Counted from the stretch's first letter, positions 1 through 9,490 are shown. The stretch: 64,000 nt of DNA from an unicellular cyanobacterium SU3 (GCA_002172675.1 NETF01000043.1:23566-87565); one strand, 5' to 3'. Notes: generated by a model from the letters alone, not told the origin. Numbers and translations: made by a program.

Positions 1-429
1 TCAGGGATTGTTAGTTTACAAGGAAAAGATTGGTTACGATCCTTCGCTGTTGATTATTCTAATATTTCGGGAGTTCCTGGTTTATTTGTCGTAGTTGATC
101 AATTTAATGATTCTCAAAATTATCATACTTGGGTCATGAATACTCAAGAAAATGTCAAAATTGATAACAATACATTTATGATTAAAGGCCATGGAAATGC
201 AACTATGAAAGGGACTTTTATTACCCCTCAAAATATTAACTTAAACTATGATGCCAAGAATCAGAGAATTATTGCTAAAGGAAAGGGCAATTTTTTTGTT
301 GTTATGACAGTTCAAAAAACTAACATTCCTAACTTAAAAATCATCAATTCTTCTTTAAGTTCTCAAGTTCAAATAGGAAAGAGAATTATTACTTTTAAAG
401 ACAAACATATTGATTTTGATATTGATTAG
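1..429 (+). CDS. C-terminal end of an unrecognised protein (cut by window edge)
   Basis: The frame is open from the first base, so this is the last 142 residues of a longer protein rather than a gene beginning at the ATG at 136. The visible part is rich in beta-forming residues (VDYSNISGVPGLFVVVDQF, then NYHTWVMNT and a run of Ile/Lys/Asn strands). It resembles the beta-sandwich C-terminus of heparinase II/III-type polysaccharide lyases, where a conserved strand ends in a D-x-F or D-x-Y motif. That is a weak fold-level impression, not a family assignment. It converges with the sensor gene at 436-3339, with only six bases between the two stops. Confidence 0.6.
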   Translation, partial: SGIVSLQGKDWLRSFAVDYSNISGVPGLFVVVDQFNDSQNYHTWVMNTQENVKIDNNTFMIKGHGNATMKGTFITPQNINLNYDAKNQRIIAKGKGNFFVVMTVQKTNIPNLKIINSSLSSQVQIGKRIITFKDKHIDFDID

Positions 430-435
430 TCTCAT

Positions 436-3339
436 TTAAGTATTCAACTGTTGACGGATTTCTAATAACTGATGATTAATAAGTTTTGTGGCTTCTTGGG
501 ACGTTAAAGGACGAGCAATTAAATAACCTTGAATCGCTTCGCATTTTAACTCTTGTAACTGCTTAAGTTGAAAATTTGTTTCAACCCCTTCAGCTACTAC
601 ATTCATCCCTAAAGATTGGGCAATATCAATAATGGCTTTAATAATACTAACATCAGCTTGATTATAATTATAATCCAACCCGTCTACAAAAGATTTATCA
701 ATTTTTAGGGTATTAATAGGAAACTGTTTCAAATAATTTAAAGAAGAATAACCTGTCCCAAAATCATCTAGACTAATTTCAATTCCCTGTTTTTGTAGTT
801 GAGGTAAAAGAGAAAGAACTCTATCAGTATTTTTAATCAATAAACTTTCTGTCAACTCTAATTTTAGATGGTTTGCCAGTAATTTAGTCTGAGCTAACGT
901 TTGATTTATGGTTTCCAAAAATTGAGGAGATTGAAAATGATAAGCAGCAATATTCACACTAATTTTAAGAGAATGAGCCATCGGAAAATCAGCGCACCAT
1001 TGAGCCATTTGGCCACAAGCTTCTTGAAAAATCCATTCACTTAAAGGAACAATTAAACCTGTTTCTTCAGCCAAAGGAATAAACTTTCCTGGAGAAATTA
1101 AACCCTTTTCGGGATGAACCCAACGCACTAAAGCTTCAAAGCCCAATAATTTTAAAGAACTAGCAGAAACAATTGGTTGATAATGTAAGATAAATTGTTG
1201 TTCTTCTAATGCTTGTCTCAAACTCGTTTCAAGCTCAAAGATTTCCTGTACTGTTTGACGCATTTCCACGTTAAACAGTTCATAACTAGCTAAATTATTG
1301 CCTTTAGCGCGATACATTGCGTTATCAGCATCCCTTAAGATATCTTCTCCAGTAGCATACTCTGGACTACTCATAGCAATGCCAATACTAGCAGAAGTAA
1401 ACAGGGTTTTATCCATTAACTGAACAGGTTTTTTCATATCTTCTTCAATACGTTCAATTACCTGTATGACTTCGTGAGGACTGCTAATATCTTCTAAAAG
1501 AATGACAAATTCATCTCCTCCCAGTCGCGCCACTGTATCACCACTACGAACATGATGTTTAAGAGTATTCGCAATATAAATAAGCAGTTGATCGCCGACA
1601 AAATGACCTAAACTATCATTGATCACTTTGAAGCGGTCTAAATCAATAAATAATACTGCAAATAGACTCTCAGCATAGCGTTTATGGCGTTGGATGGCGT
1701 GGTCTAACCGTTCTGTAAGAAGCGTACGGTTAGGCAAACCGGTTAAAGCATCATGCAGCGCACGATAGCGTAACTGTTCCTCAGCTAATTTGCGATCGGT
1801 GATATCGAGCAGTAGTACCACTACCTGAGTTAAGCGGTTTTGCTCATCAAAAGAGGGAAAGGCATTAACTAAAGTCCAAATTGGATCAACTGAAGGGTTG
1901 CGCTGAATGCCCATCACATAATTTTCTAAAGGAACTTGAGTCCTCAAAACCTGTTGACAAGGGCGTTCGTCTCGTGGGAGTACGACTCCCGACTCATCGA
2001 TAAGCTTAATACCTATTCCTGAAGAAGAAGACACAGATAAGCTTTCACAAGAGATGTCTAATAATTCCCAACCCACTAAATTAGCCATTATGATGTTACC
2101 CTCAGGATTATAAATAATCACCCCAGCCTGAAGATTGTTAATGAGTTCGTGATAGTTGGCTTCGCTTAAACGTAGTTTTCTCAGGGTAATTTCGAGGGAT
2201 TCAGTTTTAGCTTGTAATGCTTGGGTGCGTTCAGTTACCCTTTGTTCAAGATTAATCAGAGTTTCTCTCAATTGAGTGAGCATTTTATTGAAAGCCGTAG
2301 CGACAATAGCAAATTCATTATCAGTTGAGAAATTTAGTTTTTCTTCTAGGGAACCTTGGGCAATACGGTCTGAAACTTTTGTTAATTGGGTTAAAGGCTG
2401 TACAATCGTTTTTCCTAGCCATAAACTGACCCATAATGTTAACCCTAACGTAGTGGTCAAGGTTGCTAATAAAGCAAGGCGACTATAATTACCAGTTCGG
2501 ATTAATTCTAAACGGGCTTGCTCAGCTTGCGTTTTACTCTTTTGGCTAATCACTTGGAGAATGCCATCAATTTCTCTGTTAATATTTTCTGCAACGATTT
2601 GATTGAATAAAACTTGTTGCTCTAGTGATAAAAGAGTATCAAGGGTAGTGGCATAGTCCTGGGCTAACTGTTGAATCGGTGTATTGGTTGGATTATTTTT
2701 TAAAGCAGTTTGTAGTTGTTCGAGACTAACCCGTAAATCCGTAGGAGAGCCTTGTTTGTTGGTTTGAAAATATTTCTGTTGTTCTGCGATCGCTTCCCAT
2801 AAAAGTCTCTCAATCGTTCTATTTCTTACTCTATTTCTATCATTAACGAACTGGTTGATGAGGGTTTGCAGTTTTTGATGGAGTTGATATCCTTCGTCAT
2901 GAGCAATAACTCGCTTAGCGGTGCCTTGAAACGCAGCTTCATAGTTATTAAATAAGGATTCAAGTATAGTTAGTTCCTCTTTAATATCGGAGTTTTTTCT
3001 GTGTAGGGTTTGGATCGCAGAAAGGTTTTGACGAGCTTGGGTTAGATAATTTTCTTGGCTGTTGATAGCGTTTTGAATCTCTGGACTTACTTTTTTAAGT
3101 TGCCAGTTATCTAATAAATGATCTTCAGCTTTTCGTGCTAGTAAAAAATTACTTTTTAGTTCTAGACTTAATTCTCGCACACGGGCAGCATAATCAATGG
3201 TTCCCTGAGCGCGGTGACGAAAATGTTGTAAGGTTCCATAAATAATCACCGCACTGATTAAGTTCAACAGTAGAATTCCTCCGAATCCTAACATGAGTTG
3301 ACCCCGAATGGTTTTTAGCCAGTGCAGTTTAGGTATCAT
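436..3339 (-). CDS. membrane sensor with HAMP, PAS, GGDEF and EAL domains (c-di-GMP turnover)
   Basis: A 967-residue inner-membrane protein predicted to make and/or break cyclic di-GMP. Helix 1 (about 14-36) and helix 2 (about 288-310) bracket a 250-residue periplasmic helical sensor region. HAMP follows (about 311-364), then a short coiled coil, PAS (about 393-515), GGDEF (about 525-690) and EAL (about 705-945). The signature residues are intact: RLGGDEF at 605-611, an RxxD inhibitory site (RSGD, 598-601) five residues before it, EALVRW from 735 and DDFGTGYSS from 858. Both catalytic domains could therefore be active. Its ATG overlaps the TAA of the upstream binding-protein gene by one base (TAATG), which points to translational coupling. 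I infer that the lipoprotein delivers the signal to the periplasmic region. Confidence 0.93.
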   Translation of the reverse strand: MIPKLHWLKTIRGQLMLGFGGILLLNLISAVIIYGTLQHFRHRAQGTIDYAARVRELSLELKSNFLLARKAEDHLLDNWQLKKVSPEIQNAINSQENYLTQARQNLSAIQTLHRKNSDIKEELTILESLFNNYEAAFQGTAKRVIAHDEGYQLHQKLQTLINQFVNDRNRVRNRTIERLLWEAIAEQQKYFQTNKQGSPTDLRVSLEQLQTALKNNPTNTPIQQLAQDYATTLDTLLSLEQQVLFNQIVAENINREIDGILQVISQKSKTQAEQARLELIRTGNYSRLALLATLTTTLGLTLWVSLWLGKTIVQPLTQLTKVSDRIAQGSLEEKLNFSTDNEFAIVATAFNKMLTQLRETLINLEQRVTERTQALQAKTESLEITLRKLRLSEANYHELINNLQAGVIIYNPEGNIIMANLVGWELLDISCESLSVSSSSGIGIKLIDESGVVLPRDERPCQQVLRTQVPLENYVMGIQRNPSVDPIWTLVNAFPSFDEQNRLTQVVVLLLDITDRKLAEEQLRYRALHDALTGLPNRTLLTERLDHAIQRHKRYAESLFAVLFIDLDRFKVINDSLGHFVGDQLLIYIANTLKHHVRSGDTVARLGGDEFVILLEDISSPHEVIQVIERIEEDMKKPVQLMDKTLFTSASIGIAMSSPEYATGEDILRDADNAMYRAKGNNLASYELFNVEMRQTVQEIFELETSLRQALEEQQFILHYQPIVSASSLKLLGFEALVRWVHPEKGLISPGKFIPLAEETGLIVPLSEWIFQEACGQMAQWCADFPMAHSLKISVNIAAYHFQSPQFLETINQTLAQTKLLANHLKLELTESLLIKNTDRVLSLLPQLQKQGIEISLDDFGTGYSSLNYLKQFPINTLKIDKSFVDGLDYNYNQADVSIIKAIIDIAQSLGMNVVAEGVETNFQLKQLQELKCEAIQGYLIARPLTSQEATKLINHQLLEIRQQLNT

Positions 3340-4751
3340 TAATAATCCTCTGAAAAGTCACCCATCATTTGCTTAATCTGGGTTTGTAGTTCGGCCACGG
3401 CAGACTCTTCCTTAGCACCATCATAAATCCTGTGAATAGTGGTGGCAATGGCTTTAGCTCCTTGATTCCAACGGGGATGGAGAACAACCGTTGGACGAGA
3501 AGTCTTCATCGCCGTTTGTACCGCTAAAGCATAGTCAATATTCATTGCTTCTGTGTACACTGAGGGCGTAACCCAAGAAGAAAACCGAGGCGCGCCCCCT
3601 GTCATTACGCCAATTTTTGGTTCCATCATCTGACTGGTAGCCCATTGAACGAATAACCAGGCCGCCTGGGGATTTTTTGACTTTTGAGCAATTCCTAATC
3701 CCCACAGCCAATGACCGGTTAAACTTTGCTCCTTTGAAGGTGGTAAAATGCTATAACCGACATTTCCTGCTATTTTAGATAGCTTTGGATTATCGAAGTC
3801 AGGTCCAAACAGACTGGCATCAATATAAAAGGCTGCTTTGCCTTCCCGAAACAGATGAGTGGCTTCGGGCCAATCCATCTCCTTAATATTATTAGGTCCA
3901 GCTTGCATCAGTTGAGCATAGTTCCTTAATCCTTCTATAATTCGTTTATCCGTTAAACGGGGTTGGTTCCAATTACCGTCAAACCAGATATTATAGGGTA
4001 AGGGAGAAGGCTGTGAACCCCAATGGTTAAGGATGATGCCCGTAACAGTATCAATAATTGTATCAGAAGGAACTCCCCGCATAACTGCTCCAAAAAACTT
4101 GTCTCCGCCTATTTCCTTAATCTTGAGAGTAGCGTCTACCAATTCAGTCATGGTTTTTGGCACAAGGCCGTTTAAATACTGATTAATTAATGCTTTATTA
4201 TAAAAGAGAATATAGGCTTCAAAGGTGGCAGGAATCCCAAATAAGCTTTGATTATTACCTTCTGGTGGATAGGTGGCAGCTAGGCGGAAATTTTCAGGAA
4301 AATCATAAAGATTGTAATCCGATTGGTTTAATTTTGGATTATTAATTAAGGGGGTTAGAGGGTGCAATAGATTTTTACGCCACAATCTATAGGCCGTAGA
4401 ATCCATCGGTAAAAAAAAGACATCTATTTCTTCTCCATCACCCTTAAGGGTGGACTCCATTACTTTAAAATACTCTGGTTCAGGGACAATCTTGATGTTA
4501 ATTTTAAGATTAGTTAATGTCTCAAAATCTGATAGATAGGGTTTAATACCTTCTGTCCAAGGATGATCATCGAGTAATAAGTATATACTTTTTCCTGCAA
4601 ACTGTTGCCAATTAAATGCCTGGTTCATGTTTGATTTATCCGTCTTTGAGCGATGACAAGCTAGGGGTACACTTGTCATGAGTCCAGACAGGAACATCAA
4701 TCTAATTAATTTTCGTCGACAAAGATTTTCTGTGAGTGGATAGTATTTCAA
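3339..4751 (-). CDS. extracellular solute-binding protein, family 1-like lipoprotein
   Basis: A 470-residue periplasmic binding protein of the ABC sugar-binding type. The N-terminus has basic residues (RRKLIR), a hydrophobic stretch (18-31) and Cys32 in VPLAC, an atypical lipobox with Pro at -3. Family features are the early strand segment IYLLLDDHPWTEGIKPYLSDF, FGIPATFEAYILFYNKAL, and the late segment GHWLWGLGIAQKSKNPQAAWLFVQWATS. No permease or ATPase gene lies beside it. Instead the stop codon overlaps the start of the GGDEF/EAL sensor gene by one base, so it probably works as a ligand-sensing partner rather than in transport. The ligand is unknown; a sugar or sugar derivative is likely from the family. 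Confidence 0.88.
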   Translation of the reverse strand: MKYYPLTENLCRRKLIRLMFLSGLMTSVPLACHRSKTDKSNMNQAFNWQQFAGKSIYLLLDDHPWTEGIKPYLSDFETLTNLKINIKIVPEPEYFKVMESTLKGDGEEIDVFFLPMDSTAYRLWRKNLLHPLTPLINNPKLNQSDYNLYDFPENFRLAATYPPEGNNQSLFGIPATFEAYILFYNKALINQYLNGLVPKTMTELVDATLKIKEIGGDKFFGAVMRGVPSDTIIDTVTGIILNHWGSQPSPLPYNIWFDGNWNQPRLTDKRIIEGLRNYAQLMQAGPNNIKEMDWPEATHLFREGKAAFYIDASLFGPDFDNPKLSKIAGNVGYSILPPSKEQSLTGHWLWGLGIAQKSKNPQAAWLFVQWATSQMMEPKIGVMTGGAPRFSSWVTPSVYTEAMNIDYALAVQTAMKTSRPTVVLHPRWNQGAKAIATTIHRIYDGAKEESAVAELQTQIKQMMGDFSEDY

Positions 4752-4808
4752 GTATAGTTAATAGTAAATAGCTAATATTTATTCTATCAACTCTCAACTC
4801 CAAGAGAG

Positions 4809-5816
4809 ATGACTGATATGATATTTAATGAGATTAGTAAAACTAACAAGAGGAATGATTGTGTGAGTCAAAAAACCGTTGGAATGCTAAGCAGTTATTC
4901 AGGATTGCAAAATAGACGAGATTGGTTATGGAAACAAACCCCTCAACCTTTTGGTTTTTGGGACAACATTCAAATGTTAGGCAATGATCCTGATCCTGAT
5001 TTTTTATTATTATATCAGTTTGATTTTCCTTTACCGCCTTCCCCTAAACCTTGGTGGAAACGTTGGCGAAAATCTCAGTATTCACCCCTTAATATTCCTG
5101 CTTTACTCAGGGGTGTTCCTAAAGAAAGAATCATTTATTTATTAAGGGAACCTCCCTTAGAAGAAGTGATTAATAGAAACTGTGCTAATTATAATGATGC
5201 TAGTGAGTATTGTAGCTATGTTTCTGGTCCTGATAACTTTGCTCCTAATCCTAATTATATGCCAGCAATTTGGTATATTAATCATGAGTTTGATGTGTTA
5301 GATAAGGGTAATATTCCTGAAAAAGTTAAACGGTGCAGTTGGATAACTTCAGGGATTAATCGCACAGAAAATCATCGTCGTCGTCTCGCTTTTTTACAGC
5401 TATTAAGGGATCATAATTTTGAATTTGATCTTTACGGTAGAAATTTACCAAAAGAAGCAAAAAGTCAAGGCACTTTAGAAAATAAATGGCACGGTATGGC
5501 ACCTTATTATTATAATTTGTCTATCGAAAATTATGCCGATAATGAATGGTATGTCAGCGAAAAATTATGGGATGCTTTATTATGTTGGTGTTTACCCATT
5601 TATTATGGGGGAAGTGCAGCGGATAAATTATTACCTCCCGGTAGCTTTTTAAGATTGCCCAGTCTCGATGAAAAAGGACTACAATATGCTAAGGAAGTGA
5701 CGGCTAGTTTGGATGCTTGGCACGAGGCTAAAAGTGCGATCGCAGAAGCCAGGCAAATTATTCTTCATGAACTGAATTTAATGAATTGGTTATCTGATTT
5801 TGTGAAAAAATTTTGA
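4809..5816 (+). CDS. glycosyltransferase family 10 (fucosyltransferase-like)
   Basis: A 335-residue cytoplasmic glycosyltransferase. The C-terminal half carries the GT10 alpha-1,3-fucosyltransferase signature: NLSIENYADNEW at 236-247, then VSEKLWDALL and LPIYYGG to 268, the equivalent of the donor-binding E-N-x(n)-Y-V-(T/S)-E-K-(I/L) motif. KVKRCSWITSGINRTENHRRR (about 172-192) is the usual positively charged segment before it. The gene opens a same-strand run with two GT8-like genes (gaps of 21 and 14 bases), so an operon making a surface glycan is likely. It is divergent from the binding-protein gene, with 57 bases between starts. GDP-fucose as donor is family knowledge; the acceptor is unknown. 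Confidence 0.85.
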   Translation: MTDMIFNEISKTNKRNDCVSQKTVGMLSSYSGLQNRRDWLWKQTPQPFGFWDNIQMLGNDPDPDFLLLYQFDFPLPPSPKPWWKRWRKSQYSPLNIPALLRGVPKERIIYLLREPPLEEVINRNCANYNDASEYCSYVSGPDNFAPNPNYMPAIWYINHEFDVLDKGNIPEKVKRCSWITSGINRTENHRRRLAFLQLLRDHNFEFDLYGRNLPKEAKSQGTLENKWHGMAPYYYNLSIENYADNEWYVSEKLWDALLCWCLPIYYGGSAADKLLPPGSFLRLPSLDEKGLQYAKEVTASLDAWHEAKSAIAEARQIILHELNLMNWLSDFVKKF

Positions 5817-5837
5817 AGAGTTTAACTATTATTAAAT

Positions 5838-6830
5838 ATGAATGGAATTTGTACGTTAGGAAATGATTACGTCTTCGATCAAATTGTAGCTTTACTAAAT
5901 AGTATTGAAGCAATTTATGACAAAAAAATGCCCGTTTGTGTTTATCCTTATGATGATAATACAGAAAAGTTAGCAACCGAAATTGCATCCCGTCCCCAAG
6001 TAACATTGTACGATGATTCTGTTTCTATAAAGCGATGGGATAGCTTTGCTAAAGCAGTTTGGGATACTCATCCTACAGCGCGTCAAACTTGGGAAAAAGC
6101 AGGAAGTCAGGGTTATCATCGCTTTGGAACCCATCGCCGTTATTGTGCGTTTGATGGTCCTTTTGATCGCTTTATTTACATGGATGCTGATACCATTTTA
6201 ATGAGTTCTTTAGAGTCTATTTTTGAACAATTAGAGGAGAATGATTGCATTGTTTATGATTTTCAACATAAAGATTTAACCCATGTTTATGATGTTAATT
6301 CAAGCAAGTTGAGCAAAGTTTTTACAGAAGAAAGGTTAAGACAAGAAATTTTTTGCTCAGGATTTTACGGTTCAAAAAAAGACTTATTTTCTGAAGAAAT
6401 AAAAAATGAACTAATTACTTATTTAAAAAATGGAGAAGCAGAAATATTATATTGCATGGCACCAGATCAAACAGTCATTAATTATATGATGATGCGCTCA
6501 AATTGTTCTATTTATAATTTAGCTTTAAACTTACCAAAGGAAGAAAAAACAGGATGTTGTGTCACATCGTCTCATTTTGAAAACAAAAATAATGTTCTTT
6601 ATGATAAAGGAAATCAATTAACTTATATTCATTACATTGGAATTTCGTCACAGATTTTTAGAAAGGTGTGTGAAGGAGAAAACATTGATTTTCCTTATAG
6701 AGATATTTTCTTACATTATCGTTACTATCATAACCCAGAAAAATTACCTCAATTTAACCAAAAAGCGGTATATTATCAACAAAAGCCTAACCTAAAACAA
6801 AAAATTCTTAAAAAATTAGGACTGAATTAA
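5838..6830 (+). CDS. GT8-like glycosyltransferase, Npun_R2821/Npun_R2822 family (copy 1)
   Basis: A 330-residue protein resembling the cyanobacterial group named Npun_R2821/Npun_R2822, a GT-A fold related to GT8. The N-terminus (MNGICTLGNDYVFDQIVALLNSI) matches the nucleotide-sugar-binding start of GT8 enzymes. The metal-binding DxD is MDADT, Asp116 and Asp118. CSGFYGSKKDLF and APDQTVINYMM match the acceptor-side motifs, and HYIG near 282 is the late His motif. It starts 21 bases after the GT10 gene and is followed 14 bases later by a paralogue. The family assignment is from recall of the motif pattern; donor and acceptor are unknown. Confidence 0.8.
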   Translation: MNGICTLGNDYVFDQIVALLNSIEAIYDKKMPVCVYPYDDNTEKLATEIASRPQVTLYDDSVSIKRWDSFAKAVWDTHPTARQTWEKAGSQGYHRFGTHRRYCAFDGPFDRFIYMDADTILMSSLESIFEQLEENDCIVYDFQHKDLTHVYDVNSSKLSKVFTEERLRQEIFCSGFYGSKKDLFSEEIKNELITYLKNGEAEILYCMAPDQTVINYMMMRSNCSIYNLALNLPKEEKTGCCVTSSHFENKNNVLYDKGNQLTYIHYIGISSQIFRKVCEGENIDFPYRDIFLHYRYYHNPEKLPQFNQKAVYYQQKPNLKQKILKKLGLN

Positions 6831-6844
6831 TAGAGGAAAAAATT

Positions 6845-7765
6845 ATGACCCGTGGCATTTATATTACTGCTAATGATAAAGTCATTGAACAGGCGATCGC
6901 TCTCTTAAAAAGTATCCGATGTTATGATAAACATACCCCTGTTGTTTTGATTCCCTATGATGATAATTATCAAGTTATTGCTAAGAAATTAAACAAAGAT
7001 TTTGGTGTCACAGTTTATCCTGATTTAGACTTTATTGAAAGATTATCGATTAAATTACAAAGTATTTTCGGAGAAAATTTTTTTGCTCGTCCTAATCAAT
7101 TTCGTAAACAAGCTTGTTGGTTTGGTGAGTTTGACGAATTTCTCTATATTGACACAGATATTGTCGTCTTCAAAAAAATAGTTGATGATTTAAACTATTT
7201 TAAAAATTATGATTTTATTTGTTATGATTATCAACATAAAGCAGGAATTCGCAATGTTTTTTCTCAAAAGGTGATTGAAGATAAAGTATTTAGTGAAAGC
7301 GAACTAAAAGATATGTTTAATGGTGGATTTTGGGCATCAAAAAAAGGTTTAATGTCCGAAGAAAAAATCTATCAAATCTTTGAAGAATGTGCAGAAAATA
7401 TTGACTATTTTGACTTTACCTATAAAACTTCTGATCAGCCGATTATTAATTATATGATTTTAAAAAATGTTGAAAAACGGTTTAATTTAGCCCATGAACC
7501 CGATAAAAATCCTGGAAATTGGGCAGGAAGTGGTCATTTTAAACAAGAAGGTTATCAATTAATTGATCCAAGTAATAATCAACCCCTTCATTATTTACAT
7601 TGGGCTGGTATTAAAATTCAGCCAGGGTGTCCTTATTGGGATATTTGGAAACACTATCGTTATTTAGGAGAAACAGCACCCGATGATGCAGAATTAATTA
7701 AATCAGAAACAGGAATCAAAACACAATTATTGCAACAAGTCAAGAAGATTTTAAAGAGAAAATAA
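6845..7765 (+). CDS. GT8-like glycosyltransferase, Npun_R2821/Npun_R2822 family (copy 2)
   Basis: A 306-residue paralogue of the preceding gene, with the same order of motifs: TANDKVIEQAIALLKSI at the N-terminus, PYDDNYQVI, IDTDIVVFK with the DxD at 103-105, FNGGFWASKKGLMSEE, SDQPIINYMI, and LHWAGIK near the C-terminus. The start has a good ribosome-binding site (GAGG before ATG). Two diverged copies in tandem after a GT10 gene suggest successive sugar transfers in one glycan rather than redundancy. That is inference. Confidence 0.8.
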   Translation: MTRGIYITANDKVIEQAIALLKSIRCYDKHTPVVLIPYDDNYQVIAKKLNKDFGVTVYPDLDFIERLSIKLQSIFGENFFARPNQFRKQACWFGEFDEFLYIDTDIVVFKKIVDDLNYFKNYDFICYDYQHKAGIRNVFSQKVIEDKVFSESELKDMFNGGFWASKKGLMSEEKIYQIFEECAENIDYFDFTYKTSDQPIINYMILKNVEKRFNLAHEPDKNPGNWAGSGHFKQEGYQLIDPSNNQPLHYLHWAGIKIQPGCPYWDIWKHYRYLGETAPDDAELIKSETGIKTQLLQQVKKILKRK

Positions 7766-7813
7766 CCTATAATCTAAGTAATAATATTTTTTGTTGTAGC
7801 AGAAACTTTAATC

Positions 7814-9322
7814 ATGGCCAGAGACTTACGGGGATTTATTAAACAACTCGAAGAAAGAGGACAACTAAGACGGATCAGCAGTTTAGTTGATCCTGATTTA
7901 GAAATAGCAGAAATCTCCAATCGGATGTTACAAGCAGGGGGACCAGGGTTAATCTTTGAAAATGTAAAAGGGGCTAAATTTCCTGTTGCCATTAACTTAA
8001 TGGGAACCGTAGAAAGAATCTGTTGGGCGATGAATATGGAACACCCCCAAGAGTTAGAAACCTTGGGGGAAAAATTAGCCATGTTACAACAACCCAAACC
8101 CCCGAAAAAAGTCTCTCAGGCGATCAATTTTGGGAAGGTTTTATTCGATGTAGTTAAAGCCAAACCCGGAAAAAGTTTCCTTCCTCCCTGTCAACAGGTG
8201 GTCATTGAAGAGGATGAGGTTGACCTCAATACCTTACCCCTCATTCGCCCTTATCCTAAAGATGCAGGGAAAATTATCACCCTAGGATTAGTTATTACCA
8301 AAGACTGTGAAACCGGAACCCCTAACGTGGGAGTATATCGCCTGCAGTTACAGTCAAAAAATACCATGACCGTTCACTGGTTATCCGTTAGAGGTGGGGC
8401 CAGACACCTGAGAAAAGCAGCGGAAAACGGCAAAAAATTAGAAATTGCGATCGCTTTAGGGGTTGATCCTTTAATTATTATGGCAGCAGCCACTCCCATT
8501 CCCGTAGACCTCTCAGAATGGCTATTTGCAGGGTTGTATGGCGGTTCAGGAGTCTCCCTAACCAAATGTAAAACCCTTGATTTAGACGTACCGGCTGACG
8601 CAGAATTTATCTTAGAAGGAACTATTACCCCCGGCGAAGTGTTACCGGACGGACCCTTTGGGGACCACATGGGCTATTATGGCGGTTTGGAAGACTCTCC
8701 CTTAGTCCGTTTCCACTGCATGACCCATCGTAACGATCCTATTTATTTAACCACCTTTAGCGGTCGTCCTCCCAAAGAAGAAGCCATGATGGCGATCGCT
8801 TTAAATCGCATTTACACCCCCATTTTAAGGCAACAAGTCTCAGAAATTACGGACTTTTTCCTACCGATGGAAGCCTTAAGTTACAAAGCTGCTATTATAT
8901 CCATTGATAAAGCCTATCCAGGACAAGCAAAACGCGCAGCCTTAGCCTTTTGGAGTGCGTTACCTCAATTTACTTATACCAAATTTGTCATTGTGGTGGA
9001 CAAAGATATTAATATTCGAGATCCTAGACAAGTGGTTTGGGCCATTAGTTCTAAGGTTGATCCTTCACGAGACGTTTTCATCCTACCCGAAACCCCTTTT
9101 GATACCCTTGACTTCGCCAGTGAAAAAATTGGGTTAGGGGGGAGAATGGGCATAGATGCAACTACTAAAATGTATCCCGAAACCGATCACGAATGGGGGG
9201 AACCCTTAGAGTCTGATCCAAATGTTGCTGCGATGGTGGATCGTCGTTGGGTTGAATATGGGTTAGGAGATATTGTCTTAACCGAGGTGAATGCTAATTT
9301 ATTTGGTTATGATATTCCTTAA
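7814..9322 (+). CDS. UbiD family (de)carboxylase
   Basis: A 502-residue enzyme of the UbiD family, the usual full length. UbiD enzymes use prenylated FMN to decarboxylate aromatic or alpha,beta-unsaturated acids. In cyanobacteria the likely role is 4-hydroxybenzoate decarboxylation for plastoquinone synthesis. Visible family segments include RDLRGFIKQLEERGQLRRI at the start, GGPGLIFENVKG, the prFMN-site strand NVGVYRLQL, EFILEGTITPGEVLPDGPFGDHMGYYGG, and the late FVIVVDKDINIRDPRQV with DPSRDVFI. It follows the glycosyltransferases by 48 bases but has no obvious functional link to them. A ubiX partner is not in the window. Confidence 0.93.
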   Translation: MARDLRGFIKQLEERGQLRRISSLVDPDLEIAEISNRMLQAGGPGLIFENVKGAKFPVAINLMGTVERICWAMNMEHPQELETLGEKLAMLQQPKPPKKVSQAINFGKVLFDVVKAKPGKSFLPPCQQVVIEEDEVDLNTLPLIRPYPKDAGKIITLGLVITKDCETGTPNVGVYRLQLQSKNTMTVHWLSVRGGARHLRKAAENGKKLEIAIALGVDPLIIMAAATPIPVDLSEWLFAGLYGGSGVSLTKCKTLDLDVPADAEFILEGTITPGEVLPDGPFGDHMGYYGGLEDSPLVRFHCMTHRNDPIYLTTFSGRPPKEEAMMAIALNRIYTPILRQQVSEITDFFLPMEALSYKAAIISIDKAYPGQAKRAALAFWSALPQFTYTKFVIVVDKDINIRDPRQVVWAISSKVDPSRDVFILPETPFDTLDFASEKIGLGGRMGIDATTKMYPETDHEWGEPLESDPNVAAMVDRRWVEYGLGDIVLTEVNANLFGYDIP

Positions 9323-9327
9323 AGTCG

Positions 9328-9480
9328 TAGGGTGAGCAAAGGAGAAACTTATGCAAAGCCATTATTAAGTCCTTACAATTCTTGCACACCAACAAATTAA
9401 GCTTATTAAGCAGCAACAGAGTGGGCAAAGTAGACACTCATTTAAAGCTATTAGAGTCTCTATCCTATTTGCCCACCCTA
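9328..9480. repeat. three-armed inverted repeat between ubiD and rpmA
   Basis: Between the convergent ubiD and rpmA genes lie GTGGGCAAA at 9421-9429 and its exact reverse complement TTTGCCCAC at 9468-9476. A third, nearly matching arm, TAGGGTGAGCAAA, lies at 9328-9340; its complement reads on into CACCCTA at 9474-9480. It could serve as a bidirectional terminator, but there is no T run after the arms, and it looks more like a REP-type element. Confidence 0.5.
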
Positions 9481-9490
9481 CCAATTAAGG

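Noticed and set aside
3339..4751. Solute-binding protein as the missing DctP of the TRAP transporter
   Set aside because: Its motifs are of the ABC sugar-binding type, it lies 9 kb away on the other strand, and it is coupled to the GGDEF/EAL gene.
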